A DNA stretch of 12,334 nt from NCBI GenBank assembly GCA_946183385.1, contig CAMHBN010000032.1, positions 1 through 12,334 of the forward strand, written 5' to 3'. The position numbers and the translations under genes were made by a program. Shown piece after piece: positions 5,651 to 12,334 of this stretch. The stretch is from an uncultured Ruminococcus sp. (GTDB lineage Bacteria; Bacillota; Clostridia; Oscillospirales; Ruminococcaceae). The notes under the pieces were generated by a model. The model ran no database searches. It worked only from the letters and a program-made list of their open reading frames with translations, and was not told the DNA's origin. Each line of letters opens with the position of its first letter. Within the stretch, counting starts at the first letter, position 1.

Positions 5651-6853
5651 TCAGTCAACGAGAACGGGGTTGAAGTCCTCTTCCCAGGGAAGTCCCCACT
5701 TGTTGAGAGCGTCCATGAACGGGTCCGGGTCGAACTCCTCGATGTTGTAGACGCCCGCGCCGCTCCATACGCCTGTCATGATGAGCATAGCGCCTATCAT
5801 AGCGGGAACGCCCGTAGTGTAGGAGATAGCCTGCGAGCCTACCTCGCGGTAGCACTCCTGATGGTCGCAGATGTTGTAGAGATAGTAGTTCTTGTCCTTG
5901 CCGTCCTTTTTGCCGCGGAAGATACAGCCGATGTTGGTCTTGCCGACAGTTCTCGGACCAAGTGAAGCAGGGTCTGGGAGAACAGCCTTCAGGAACTGGA
6001 GCGGTACTATCTCCTTACCCTCGTACATAATCGGCTCGATGGAGGTCATACCCACGTTTTCGAGGCATTTGAGATGTGTGAGGTAGCTCTGACCGAATGT
6101 CATGAAGAAGCGGATACGCTTGATCCCCTTGATGTTGATAGCAAGGGATTCGAGCTCCTCGTGGTGGAGGAGGTACATATCCTTCTCGCCTACGCCCTTG
6201 AAGTTGTACACGCGCTTTATCTCCATGGGCTCGGTCTCGACCCACTTGCCGTCCTCGATGTAGCTTCCCTTGGCGGACACCTCGCGGATGTTTATCTCGG
6301 GGTTGAAGTTGGTAGCGAACGGGTAGCCGTGGTCGCCGCCGTTGCAGTCGAGTATGTCGATGTAGTTTATCTCGTCGAACTGGTGCTTCATCGCGTAAGC
6401 GGAGAATACTCCCGTAACACCTGGGTCGAAGCCGCTTCCGAGGAGAGCCGTTATACCTGCCTCCTTGAACTTCTCGCGGTAAGCCCACTGCCACTTGTAC
6501 TCGAACTTAGCCGTGTCGAGCGGCTCGTAGTTGGCGGTATCAACGTAGTGAGTTTTTGTCGCGAGGCAGGCGTCCATTATCGTGAGGTCCTGATAGGGGA
6601 GCGCGAGGTTCAGCACGACATCGGGCTTGTAGCTGTTGATAAGAGCAACGAGCTCGTCAACGTTGTCGGCGTTGACCTGCGCGGTCTCGATGACGGTCTT
6701 AGTCGTGGGCTGGAGCTTCTCCTTGAGTGCGTCGCACTTGGATTTGGTGCGGCTCGCAATCATAATGCCCTCGAATACGTCGCTGTTCTGGCAGCACTTG
6801 TGGATAGCCACGGACGCAACTCCGCCGCAGCCGATTATCATACATTTTCCCAT
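5651..6853 (-). CDS. Carboxynorspermidine/carboxyspermidine dehydrogenase (saccharopine dehydrogenase family)
   Basis: This 400-residue enzyme condenses putrescine (or diaminopropane) with aspartate semialdehyde using NADPH to give carboxyspermidine (or carboxynorspermidine), the substrate of NspC. It starts with the Rossmann motif MIIGCGGVASVAIH (residues 5-18), followed by IMIASRT at the second strand, VVLNLALPYQD at about 79-89, HYVDTANYE, and LLGSGFDPGVTGVFSAYA at 137-154. This is the order of the Lys1-like saccharopine dehydrogenase family, and the length is typical. Pairing with nspC makes this member the polyamine one rather than a lysine enzyme. AAAGGAG lies 8 nt before the ATG. The preferred diamine cannot be read from sequence; spermidine is likelier than norspermidine because agmatinase in the same operon supplies putrescine. 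Confidence 0.92.
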   Translation of the reverse strand: MGKCMIIGCGGVASVAIHKCCQNSDVFEGIMIASRTKSKCDALKEKLQPTTKTVIETAQVNADNVDELVALINSYKPDVVLNLALPYQDLTIMDACLATKTHYVDTANYEPLDTAKFEYKWQWAYREKFKEAGITALLGSGFDPGVTGVFSAYAMKHQFDEINYIDILDCNGGDHGYPFATNFNPEINIREVSAKGSYIEDGKWVETEPMEIKRVYNFKGVGEKDMYLLHHEELESLAINIKGIKRIRFFMTFGQSYLTHLKCLENVGMTSIEPIMYEGKEIVPLQFLKAVLPDPASLGPRTVGKTNIGCIFRGKKDGKDKNYYLYNICDHQECYREVGSQAISYTTGVPAMIGAMLIMTGVWSGAGVYNIEEFDPDPFMDALNKWGLPWEEDFNPVLVD

Positions 6854-6878
6854 TTTTCATACTCCTTTTCGTTATATA

Positions 6879-7340
6879 TTAGTTTGTTATCAGCTTCATT
6901 GGTTTGAAATGCGAAACACTGTCCCCGAAACCGAGCTTTTTGTAGAGCGGGTATCCGTCTTCTGAGGCTTTGAGCTCGATGTAGTCAAGCTCCATTGCCC
7001 TTGCGTCTGATATAAGCAGCTCCATTAGCTGAGAGGCTATGCCTTTTCTCCTGTATTCGGGCGAAACATAGACGTTCAGCACCGTGCCTGTTCTGCCATG
7101 CGGAAAGCTTGAATTCGGCGGCATCTCATTTAAAACGAGGAATGCCGAACCGATGATTTTCCCGCTGTCCTCGCCGATATACGCGAAGAAATCGCAGTTG
7201 AGGTGCTCTGCATAATAACGCGGAAGCCTTGAACGTATCTGTTCAGCCTGTTCCGCGGGCATTTCGGGAAAGTCCTCACATAGATATGCCATACGGATCT
7301 CGGTAAGTCCCGCAGCGTTCTGTGCTCTGTAAATATTCAT
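6879..7340 (-). CDS. GNAT-family N-acetyltransferase (first in operon)
   Basis: This 153-residue GNAT protein has the acetyl-CoA loop VSPEYRRKGIASQLM (R97, R98, G100, A102) after the strand GTVLNVYV, and a C-terminal ASEDGYPLYKKLGF motif B. The beta-bulge strand region and length are standard. It lies between the agmatinase (12 nt upstream) and the dehydrogenase (25 nt downstream), so a polyamine, agmatine or peptide amine are all candidate acceptors. It is not close in sequence to the second GNAT at 3687-4175, so the pair does not look like a recent duplication. ATG at 7340 is preceded by AAAGGAAA. Confidence 0.87.
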   Translation of the reverse strand: MNIYRAQNAAGLTEIRMAYLCEDFPEMPAEQAEQIRSRLPRYYAEHLNCDFFAYIGEDSGKIIGSAFLVLNEMPPNSSFPHGRTGTVLNVYVSPEYRRKGIASQLMELLISDARAMELDYIELKASEDGYPLYKKLGFGDSVSHFKPMKLITN

Positions 7341-7352
7341 AGGCGTTTTCCT

Positions 7353-8204
7353 TTACGAAAGCGCAAGCAGCATCTCGCGAATTATCTTGCAGGCAACGGC
7401 TGTTGACACGCCCGACTGGTCGTAGGTGGGGCTGAGCTCATTCACGTCGCAGCCGACAATATTGAGCCTGCTGCACACGAGCGTTACCGCCCTGCGCAGC
7501 TCGTCGAATGTGACGCCGCCTGCCTCAGGAGTTCCCGTACCCGGGAATACCGATGGGTCGAGGACATCGAGGTCGAGCGTGAAGTAGACGTTCTTGCCCC
7601 TGAGCTTCTCCACGGTCTCTTCAAGACCGTCAAAGCTGAACTTGTGCATTTCTGTGTGCTCGTCAGCGAAGACGAACTCGTCGCGGTCGCCGCTGCGTAT
7701 GCCGAACTGGAAGATGTGTCCGTCGCCGACAAGCTCGTGACAGCGGCGCAGTACGCACGCGTGTGAAAGCTGCTGACCGAGGTACTCGTCGCGGAGGTCG
7801 GCGTGGGCGTCGAAGTGGACGATGTAAAGGTCATCGTATCTGCTCTTGACAGACTTTACCGAGCCGAGGGTGACGAGGTGCTCGCCGCCTATCATAAACG
7901 GCAGCTTGCCGTCATTGAGTATCGTGTCCGAGCGCTGTGTGATGTCCGCGAGAGTGCGCTCTGCGCTGCCGAACGGGAGCTCGAGGTCGCCGCTGTCAAA
8001 GTAGCTGTAATCGAGCATATCCCTGTTCTGGTAGGGGCTGTAGGTCTCGATCCCGAAGCTTTCGCTGCGTATCACCGTCGGAGCAAATCTCGTGCCCGGG
8101 CGGAAGCTCGTAGTTCCGTCAAATCCCGCGCCGAATAGGACAATTTTCGCGTCCCCGTATTCGGCGTCGCAGGCGATAAATGTCTGTACGTTCTTATTCA
8201 ACAT
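7353..8204 (-). CDS. speB: Agmatinase (ureohydrolase family)
   Basis: This 283-residue ureohydrolase splits agmatine into putrescine and urea. All binuclear manganese ligands are visible: GGEH with H109, DAHAD at 132-136 (D132, H134, D136), and DLDVLDPS with D211 and D213; E256 in DVNELSP is also present. SHACVLRR at 147-154 fits the substrate side. Arginase is the alternative within the family, but the arginine decarboxylase and spermidine genes around it favour agmatinase. The ATG at 8204 is used: GAGGAG lies 10 nt upstream, and the frame overlaps the 3' end of speE by 11 nt, giving translational coupling. A TTG at 8222 would also be possible but lacks support. Confidence 0.93.
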   Translation of the reverse strand: MLNKNVQTFIACDAEYGDAKIVLFGAGFDGTTSFRPGTRFAPTVIRSESFGIETYSPYQNRDMLDYSYFDSGDLELPFGSAERTLADITQRSDTILNDGKLPFMIGGEHLVTLGSVKSVKSRYDDLYIVHFDAHADLRDEYLGQQLSHACVLRRCHELVGDGHIFQFGIRSGDRDEFVFADEHTEMHKFSFDGLEETVEKLRGKNVYFTLDLDVLDPSVFPGTGTPEAGGVTFDELRRAVTLVCSRLNIVGCDVNELSPTYDQSGVSTAVACKIIREMLLALS

Positions 8205-9045
8205 CTCTGAGCATCTCCTCAACGTAATTCGGCAGCGCGAATGCTCCCGTGTGGAGCTGCGTGTTGTAATACTTGGTCTTTATGCCGAGCATACTCCACT
8301 TCGTCGGCTCGTAATCGCGTACGGGGTGGTACTTCTTTGACGCGAAGCCGAACAGCCAGTGTCCCGAGGGATAGGTCGGGATATGAGCCTGATATACGCG
8401 GCTTATCGGGAAGCTCTCGACTATTCGCTTGTGCGAGCGCTGCATTGCGGCGGCGTCCTCGGCGTAGAACGGGCTCTCGTGCTGGTTGACCATTATGCCG
8501 TCCTCGCGCAGCGCCTTGAAGCAGCTGCCGTAGAACTCCTTCGTGAATAGCCCCTCGCCCGGACCGAAGGGGTCGGTCGAATCGACGATGATGATGTCGT
8601 ATTTGTTCTCGCAGCGGCGTATGAACTTCACGCCGTCCTCGTAGTAGATGTGCACGCGCTCGTCATCGAGGCGGCAGGCTGTGGTCGGCAGGAACTTCTT
8701 GCAGACCTCCACTACCAGCTCGTCTATCTCGACGAGGTCGATGCTCTCGACAGAGGTGTATCGCGTGAGCTCGCGGACAACTCCGCCGTCACCGGCGCCG
8801 ATAACGAGGATATTGCGCGGATTCGGGTGTACCGCCATGGGAACGTGGGTTATCATCTCGTGGTAGATGAACTCGTCCTTCTCCGTCAGCATCATATAGC
8901 CGTCGAGCGTGAGGAAGCGTCCGAACTCCTTCGAGTCGAACACGTCTATGCGCTGGAACTCGCTGTTTCCGCTGTAGAGCTGGTGGTCTACCTTTATTGA
9001 AAAGTTAACGTTCGGAGTGTGACGCTCCGTGAACCATAATTCCAT
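8194..9045 (-). CDS. speE: Spermidine synthase (polyamine aminopropyltransferase)
   Basis: This 283-residue enzyme transfers the aminopropyl group of decarboxylated AdoMet to putrescine. It shows the N-terminal beta domain (FQRIDVFDSKEFGRFLTLDG), the YHEM loop at 61-64, the AdoMet-binding GAGDGG at 83-88, the acidic LVEID at 104-108, and DSTDPFGPGEGLF at 155-167, which holds catalytic aspartates, then NQHESP at 187-192. The length matches bacterial SpeE. An excellent AGGAGG stands 6 nt before the ATG. It is 15 nt downstream of the membrane protein gene, and its donor comes from SpeD, the first gene of the operon. Aminopropyl acceptor preference (putrescine or longer amines) cannot be fixed from motifs. 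Confidence 0.96.
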   Translation of the reverse strand: MELWFTERHTPNVNFSIKVDHQLYSGNSEFQRIDVFDSKEFGRFLTLDGYMMLTEKDEFIYHEMITHVPMAVHPNPRNILVIGAGDGGVVRELTRYTSVESIDLVEIDELVVEVCKKFLPTTACRLDDERVHIYYEDGVKFIRRCENKYDIIIVDSTDPFGPGEGLFTKEFYGSCFKALREDGIMVNQHESPFYAEDAAAMQRSHKRIVESFPISRVYQAHIPTYPSGHWLFGFASKKYHPVRDYEPTKWSMLGIKTKYYNTQLHTGAFALPNYVEEMLRDVE

Positions 9046-9060
9046 AGTTTGCCTCCTGGG

Positions 9061-9549
9061 TTATTCGGGTCTGCCCGAGGGAACTCCCGCAATCTTGAAT
9101 GAGAGCATCATAAAAAGGGGAGTTACGATGAGTATGATAATGAAGGCCACGACAAGACTGATAATCAGCGAGCTCAGGAACATCACCGCAAAGGGAGGGA
9201 GCTGAGCCTGTCCGTTTGTCATTTTATTAGCCATGAAGCGGACGAGCACTATCATTGCGAGTGTGATTATCGGCGTGTAGATGATGTCGGACACGAGCGC
9301 GTCAACGAGCTTTGCGCCGATACCGCGCGGATTCATATTCTTTGTTATAGCAGTTGATATCTTCCGCATCGGCACGATGAAGCCGATGACAAGGCTGATG
9401 AGCGTGCTTGCGATAAAGCTGATGATGAATACTATCGGCTTGAAGCCGCCCTCAGCGAGAAGGTTGCCCAGAAGCGAGAGGCAGAAGCTAAGTGTAATGC
9501 CCATGAATACGCTCATTAAGATGCCTACTGTTTTCATTTTCTTTTCCAT
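9061..9549 (-). CDS. Four-helix membrane protein, tandem DUF2798-like
   Basis: This 162-residue integral membrane protein has four hydrophobic segments at about residues 5-29, 33-57, 74-100 and 112-146, with a short basic N-terminus (MEKKMK). The two halves share one plan: a long helix with MS/VS near its start, then a helix ending in P plus a hydrophobic-basic or hydrophobic stretch (FIVPMRKIS and LIVTPLFMM). This looks like two DUF2798-type units in tandem, a family of unknown function; the match is moderate. It does not resemble a known polyamine transporter. The start at 9549 is set by AAAGGAG 8 nt upstream; the longer frame lies in the speA gene. Between speA (20 nt) and speE (15 nt) it is surely co-transcribed. 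Confidence 0.8.
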   Translation of the reverse strand: MEKKMKTVGILMSVFMGITLSFCLSLLGNLLAEGGFKPIVFIISFIASTLISLVIGFIVPMRKISTAITKNMNPRGIGAKLVDALVSDIIYTPIITLAMIVLVRFMANKMTNGQAQLPPFAVMFLSSLIISLVVAFIIILIVTPLFMMLSFKIAGVPSGRPE

Positions 9550-9569
9550 AAAACACGCTCCTTTGATTT

Positions 9570-11018
9570 TTATTTTAGTACGTTGAGGCGTTCGATGTTG
9601 ATGTCCTCCGTGCCTGTCATCTGGCAGCCCTTTTCCTTCGCGTACTTGATGTACTCGATTATCTCGGGAGTTATCAGCTCTCCCGGAGCGAGTATCGGTA
9701 TGCCGGGCGGGTAGCACATTACGAATTCCGTGCAGACCTTGCCTGCCGACTCGTCGAGCGGTACCGACACCTTTTCCGCGTAGAATGCCTTTCTCGGAGC
9801 CTCCGTTACAACAGGGGAGATGTATTCGTGGCTGAGCATATCCGCGCCTGTTCTGCCGAAGCGGCGCTTTATCTCGGACATCGCGCTGATAAGGCGCTCG
9901 ATGTCGCGCTTTCTGTCGCCGACCGAGATATACGCGAGTATATTTCCGATGTCGCCGAACTCTATCTGTATGTCGTACTCGTCGCGGAGCAGGTCGTATA
10001 CCTCAATGCCCGCAAGTCCCACGGGAAGGGTGAAAACGCTCAGCTTCGAGACGTCGAAGTCGTAAATGCTGTCGCCGTTTATCAGCTCGCGCGAGTAGGC
10101 GTAATAGCCGCCGATGTCGTTTATCTCGGAGCGTGCGTACTCCGCCATCTCGACCGTTTTTGCGAATATCTCCTTACCGCTCAGAGCAAGCCTTTTTCGT
10201 GATATATCGAGGCTTGAGAGCAGGAGATATGATGCACTGGTGGTCTGAGTGAGGTTGATGACCTGACGCATATAGTCGGCATTGACTTTCTCGCCCATGA
10301 GCAGGAATGAGCTCTGCGTAAGGCTTCCGCCCGACTTGTGCATACTTACGGAGGCTATGTCCGCACCTGCCGCCATAGCCGTCACGGGAAAGTTGTCGCC
10401 GAAGTAGAAGTGCGTGCCGTGAGCCTCGTCCACGAGGACGAGCATACCGTGGGCGTGTGCGAGCTCGGTTATACGTCTAAGGTCGGAGCATATACCGTAG
10501 TAGGTCGGGTTGTTGACCATTATCGCCTTTGCGTCGGGGTTCTCGCGGATAGCCTGCTCGACCTGCGAAACCGACATTCCGAGCGCGATACCGAGCTGCT
10601 TGTTAACGTCGGGATTTACATACACAGGGACCGCTCCCGTGAGGATGAGCGCGTTTATCGCGCTGCGGTGGACGTTTCGCGGCATGATTATCTTGTCGCC
10701 CTCCTTGCAGGCGTACATTATCATGCTCTGCACCGCGGAGGTCGTGCCGCCGACCATGAAGAATGCGTTAGCCGCGCCGAATGCCTGTGCTGCGAGCATT
10801 TCCGCGTCCTTTATCACGGACACGGGATGGCAGAGGTTGTCGAGCGGCTTCATCGAGTTGACATCGACGTTCATGCAGTCCTCGCCGAGAAATTCGGTGA
10901 GCTCCATATTGCCGCGTCCGCGCTTATGGCCGGGGACGTCGAAGGGGACTACCCTCATTCGTCTGAAGCGGCGGAGAGCCTCATATATCGGGGCGTTCAC
11001 CTGTGAGAGCTCAGTCAT
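9570..11018 (-). CDS. speA: Arginine decarboxylase, PLP aspartate-aminotransferase fold (Orn/Lys/Arg decarboxylase family)
   Basis: This 482-residue enzyme is of the short Bacillus SpeA type, without the extra N-terminal wing domain of the inducible enterobacterial enzymes. It makes agmatine from arginine. Landmarks are DVPGHKRG at 27-34, [15 protein letters not shown] at 86-100, the cofactor-contacting VDEAHGTH at 196-203, and [13 protein letters not shown] at 225-237 with the PLP lysine K228; the C-terminal domain contains [13 protein letters not shown]. The family also has lysine and ornithine decarboxylases. The agmatinase two genes downstream makes arginine the expected substrate. The ATG at 11018 overlaps the speD stop by 8 nt, with GGAAGGAA about 11 nt upstream. 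Confidence 0.92.
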   Translation of the reverse strand: MTELSQVNAPIYEALRRFRRMRVVPFDVPGHKRGRGNMELTEFLGEDCMNVDVNSMKPLDNLCHPVSVIKDAEMLAAQAFGAANAFFMVGGTTSAVQSMIMYACKEGDKIIMPRNVHRSAINALILTGAVPVYVNPDVNKQLGIALGMSVSQVEQAIRENPDAKAIMVNNPTYYGICSDLRRITELAHAHGMLVLVDEAHGTHFYFGDNFPVTAMAAGADIASVSMHKSGGSLTQSSFLLMGEKVNADYMRQVINLTQTTSASYLLLSSLDISRKRLALSGKEIFAKTVEMAEYARSEINDIGGYYAYSRELINGDSIYDFDVSKLSVFTLPVGLAGIEVYDLLRDEYDIQIEFGDIGNILAYISVGDRKRDIERLISAMSEIKRRFGRTGADMLSHEYISPVVTEAPRKAFYAEKVSVPLDESAGKVCTEFVMCYPPGIPILAPGELITPEIIEYIKYAKEKGCQMTGTEDINIERLNVLK

Positions 11019-11781
11019 TTCCGTACACGTTCCTTCCGCTGAATATTTCGATCATTTCCTTCCTGAGAGCGTTCGTGATGTCGAGGCGGCTTCTCGGAGG
11101 GAGCTCCTGGACGTCGGTGTTGAACAGGTAATTCTGCAGGATGATGTCCTTGATGAGCATTTTCGTGTGGAACATATTTGCCTGATATACGTTGATATCG
11201 ACCGCATCGTACTTGTTGAGCAGGGAAGGGTCGATGTAGTTCTGTATCGAGGTGATGTCGTGGTCGATGAAGAGCTTCTCGCCGTCGAGATTGCGCGTGA
11301 AGCCGCGTACACGGTAGTCCATTGTGATGATGTCGGAATCGAAGCTTCCGATGAGGTAGTCGAGTGCCGTAAGAGGCGTTATCTTGCCGCAGGTGGCAAC
11401 GTCGATGTCCACGCGGAAGGTAGCTATGCTCGTATCGGGGTGGTACTCGGGATAGGTGTGCACCGTTACGTGGCTCTTGTCGAGGTGTGCGACTGTCTCG
11501 CTGCCGCCTGCCGGTATCATCGTGTCGTCCGCGATGAGGAAGGTAGCGGAAGCTCCCTGCGGGTCGTAGTCCTGACGGGAAACGCTCAGAACCTGTGCGC
11601 CTATCATTTCCGTGAGGTGGGTCATTATGTCGGTGATACGCTCGGAGTTGTACACCTCGTCAACATAAGCGATATATTCGAGCTGAGCCTTAGGCGTCTT
11701 GGCGTAACAGACGTCGTAGATGTTGAAGCTCAGGGACTTTGTCAGATTATTGAAGCCGTAAAGCTTGAGTTTGTTTTCCAT
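11011..11781 (-). CDS. speD: S-adenosylmethionine decarboxylase proenzyme, long bacterial type
   Basis: This 256-residue proenzyme is of the longer, E. coli-like bacterial class rather than the short form of about 125 residues common in Bacillus. It self-cleaves to create a pyruvoyl cofactor and decarboxylates AdoMet to the aminopropyl donor for Spe[15 protein letters not shown] at 99-112 contains the expected cleavage K102|S103, with S103 becoming the pyruvoyl group. [16 protein letters not shown] at 122-137 carries the conserved C131. The C-terminal half ([17 protein letters not shown]) also fits. It is the first gene of the operon. The start at 11781 is set by TGAGG 8 nt upstream; a GTG three codons earlier would overlap that site. 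A terminator hairpin lies immediately before the ribosome binding site. Confidence 0.95.
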   Translation of the reverse strand: MENKLKLYGFNNLTKSLSFNIYDVCYAKTPKAQLEYIAYVDEVYNSERITDIMTHLTEMIGAQVLSVSRQDYDPQGASATFLIADDTMIPAGGSETVAHLDKSHVTVHTYPEYHPDTSIATFRVDIDVATCGKITPLTALDYLIGSFDSDIITMDYRVRGFTRNLDGEKLFIDHDITSIQNYIDPSLLNKYDAVDINVYQANMFHTKMLIKDIILQNYLFNTDVQELPPRSRLDITNALRKEMIEIFSGRNVYGND

Positions 11782-11795
11782 ATTACACACCTCAG

Positions 11796-11827
11796 AAAAA
11801 AACGTACAGACCTTTCAGCCTGTACGT
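11796..11827 (-). terminator. Leader terminator (attenuator) directly before speD
   Basis: On the minus strand ACGTACAGGC, loop TGAAAG and GTCTGTACGT form a 10-bp stem with one G-U pair, followed by seven T. The T run ends 2 nt before the speD TGAGG box. The operon promoter lies upstream, so transcripts must pass this hairpin to reach speD. It must therefore be conditional or leaky. Confidence 0.85.
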
Positions 11828-11909
11828 GTATGAAATCATAGCATAAAGCATAGTAACTTCAAAGCGGTTTCAGAGTCTATATAAGCAAAGATACCTTTTA
11901 CTACTCTTA

Positions 11910-12044
11910 TTGACCTTTCACAAGCTGATAAAACTTATAAAAACAATAAGGCAACAGAAGTTGCCAGCCGAACAACTCGTCCGGCGGTCGGCATTTGACC
12001 CGCTGTCCGTATGGCGTTTATCTCCCGAGAAGGGGAGAGGTCAA
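11910..12044 (-). ncRNA. Structured leader domain of the polyamine operon (candidate riboswitch or attenuator sensor)
   Basis: Between promoter and attenuator the transcript can fold into a closed multi-hairpin domain. TTGACCT (12044-12038) pairs with AGGTCAA (11916-11910) as an outer stem. Inside are TCTCCC/GGGAGA (12038-12021, sharing one base with the outer stem), GGTC/GACC (12000-11986), GCCGGAC/GTTCGGC (11985-11967), GGCAAC-TTCT-GTTGCC (11965-11950) and CTTAT/ATAAG just after. It is GC-rich next to AT-rich flanks. I do not recognise it as SAM, lysine, guanidine, M-box, T-box or another class known to me. It could also be a dispersed intergenic repeat inserted in the leader. Pairings are from reading, not from an energy computation. 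Confidence 0.5.
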
Positions 12045-12085
12045 AAATCTTGCTCTGAAACCGAAGCTTCTCTGCAATTTTATTC

Positions 12086-12114
12086 ATTTTAACATAAAAT
12101 GAGATCTTTGTCAA
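12086..12114 (-). promoter_or_regulatory. Promoter of the polyamine operon
   Basis: TTGACA (12114-12109), a 17-nt spacer and TAAAAT (12091-12086) form a near-consensus sigma-A promoter on the minus strand. Predicted start near 12079 gives a leader of about 298 nt before speD. A weaker TTGAAG-16-TATGAT at 11862-11835 is a possible second promoter. The gene-free stretch 11782-12150 is thus promoter, structured leader and attenuator. Confidence 0.85.
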
Positions 12115-12117
12115 TAG

Positions 12118-12135
12118 AAAAGCCGTCAATGCGGC
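12118..12135 (-). terminator. Possible weak terminator of the DUF1294 gene
   Basis: GCCG-CATTGA-CGGC followed by TTTTC on the minus strand lies 15 nt after the stop codon and just before the next -35 box. The stem is only 4 bp, so termination may be poor and upstream transcription could leak into the operon. Confidence 0.3.
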
Positions 12136-12150
12136 AAATATTTTTTGAAA

Positions 12151-12334
12151 TCAGAGAGCTCTGATGAAGGCTATGGCAAGGAATACGAGAAGCCCTGCCT
12201 GCCATGCCAGTCCCGCGACGTTTACCACCCAGAAATACCAGTGCTTGGTCTTGTGGCGGAAGAGCTTCATTCCCGCGAGTGCTCCGAGAGCTCCGCCGAA
12301 GAATCCGAAGCCGAGCAGTGTCGCCTCCTTGGTG
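12151..12334 (-). CDS. DUF1294 family membrane protein, C-terminal part (cut by window edge)
   Basis: An open minus-strand frame enters from the right edge and ends at TGA 12153-12151, giving about 60 residues. The sequence GGALGALAGMKLFRHKTKHWYFW is broken here only by helix boundaries and is the hallmark of DUF1294: a glycine-rich helix, the basic FRHKTKH turn, then a second helix (VVNVAGLAWQAGLLVFLAIA). Family members are small proteins with about three membrane helices and unknown function; some carry an N-terminal cold-shock domain, which could not be seen here. The start is outside the window. No functional link to the polyamine operon is evident. Confidence 0.88.
   Translation of the reverse strand, partial: TKEATLLGFGFFGGALGALAGMKLFRHKTKHWYFWVVNVAGLAWQAGLLVFLAIAFIRAL

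Noticed and set aside
6074..6907. Plus-strand frame of 277 codons opposite the dehydrogenase
   Set aside because: Antisense shadow of a gene with clear Rossmann and family motifs; the product is low-complexity V/L/E-rich.
10510..11841. Plus-strand frame of 443 codons opposite speA and speD
   Set aside because: Long only because the GC-rich opposite genes lack stops in this frame. speA and speD have complete catalytic motifs on the other strand.
11910..12044. Assignment to a known riboswitch or T-box class
   Set aside because: I compared by memory with S-box, lysine, M-box, guanidine, ZTP, glycine, cobalamin and T-box hallmark sequences and saw none of them; no name is given.
11935..12129. 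Minus-strand frame of 64 codons in the operon leader, as a possible leader peptide
   Set aside because: Its plausible ATG (12087-12085) overlaps the -10 box and so lies before the transcription start. No ribosome binding site is visible in the transcript for this frame.
12151..12164. TCAGAG-AG-CTCTGA inverted repeat at the DUF1294 stop codon
   Set aside because: Short, within coding sequence, and without a T run. Similar GAGCTC-rich bits near 2868-2890 appear to be chance.

Overview
The window looks like a piece of a fibre-degrading gut or rumen Clostridia chromosome, most likely Ruminococcus or a close relative. This rests on the start of a secreted GH11 xylanase, GAGG/AGGAGG-type ribosome binding sites, textbook TTGACA-17-TATAAT promoters and Firmicutes-type polyamine genes. 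The genus is an inference; no rRNA or marker gene is present.

Left part (1-2840). A xylanase gene runs off the left edge on the minus strand. A divergent regulatory region separates it from a two-gene plus-strand unit: a HIT-family nucleotide-binding hydrolase and a small protein with the pattern of phage-type papain-fold cysteine peptidases. That unit ends at a strong terminator. Next comes a 111-bp tandem repeat array that carries two copies of a minus-strand terminator and lies directly downstream of tRNA-Leu(CAA). The tRNA has a consensus promoter whose -35 box contains the stop codon of the next gene upstream, an amidohydrolase with its own consensus promoter.

Middle (2841-3149). There is no gene here. 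It holds three 19-nt palindromes of one design, two of which form the ends of an 81-bp MITE-like element.

Right part (3150-12120, all minus strand). One long polyamine operon reads right to left: speD, speA-type arginine decarboxylase, a four-helix membrane protein, speE, agmatinase (speB), a GNAT acetyltransferase, carboxy(nor)spermidine dehydrogenase, a UPF0145 protein, carboxy(nor)spermidine decarboxylase (nspC), a second GNAT and a DinB-like protein. Gaps are 12-25 nt or the genes overlap. Together they encode arginine -> agmatine -> putrescine, then two separate routes from putrescine to spermidine: one through decarboxylated AdoMet (SpeD/SpeE) and one through aspartate semialdehyde (dehydrogenase/NspC).

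The operon starts from a TTGACA-17-TAAAAT promoter and has a leader of about 300 nt. That leader contains several hairpins and ends in an intrinsic terminator placed directly before the speD ribosome binding site. This is the layout of a transcription attenuator or riboswitch and is the most interesting feature here. I could not match the leader to a riboswitch class I know.

The right edge holds the C-terminus of a DUF1294 membrane protein.
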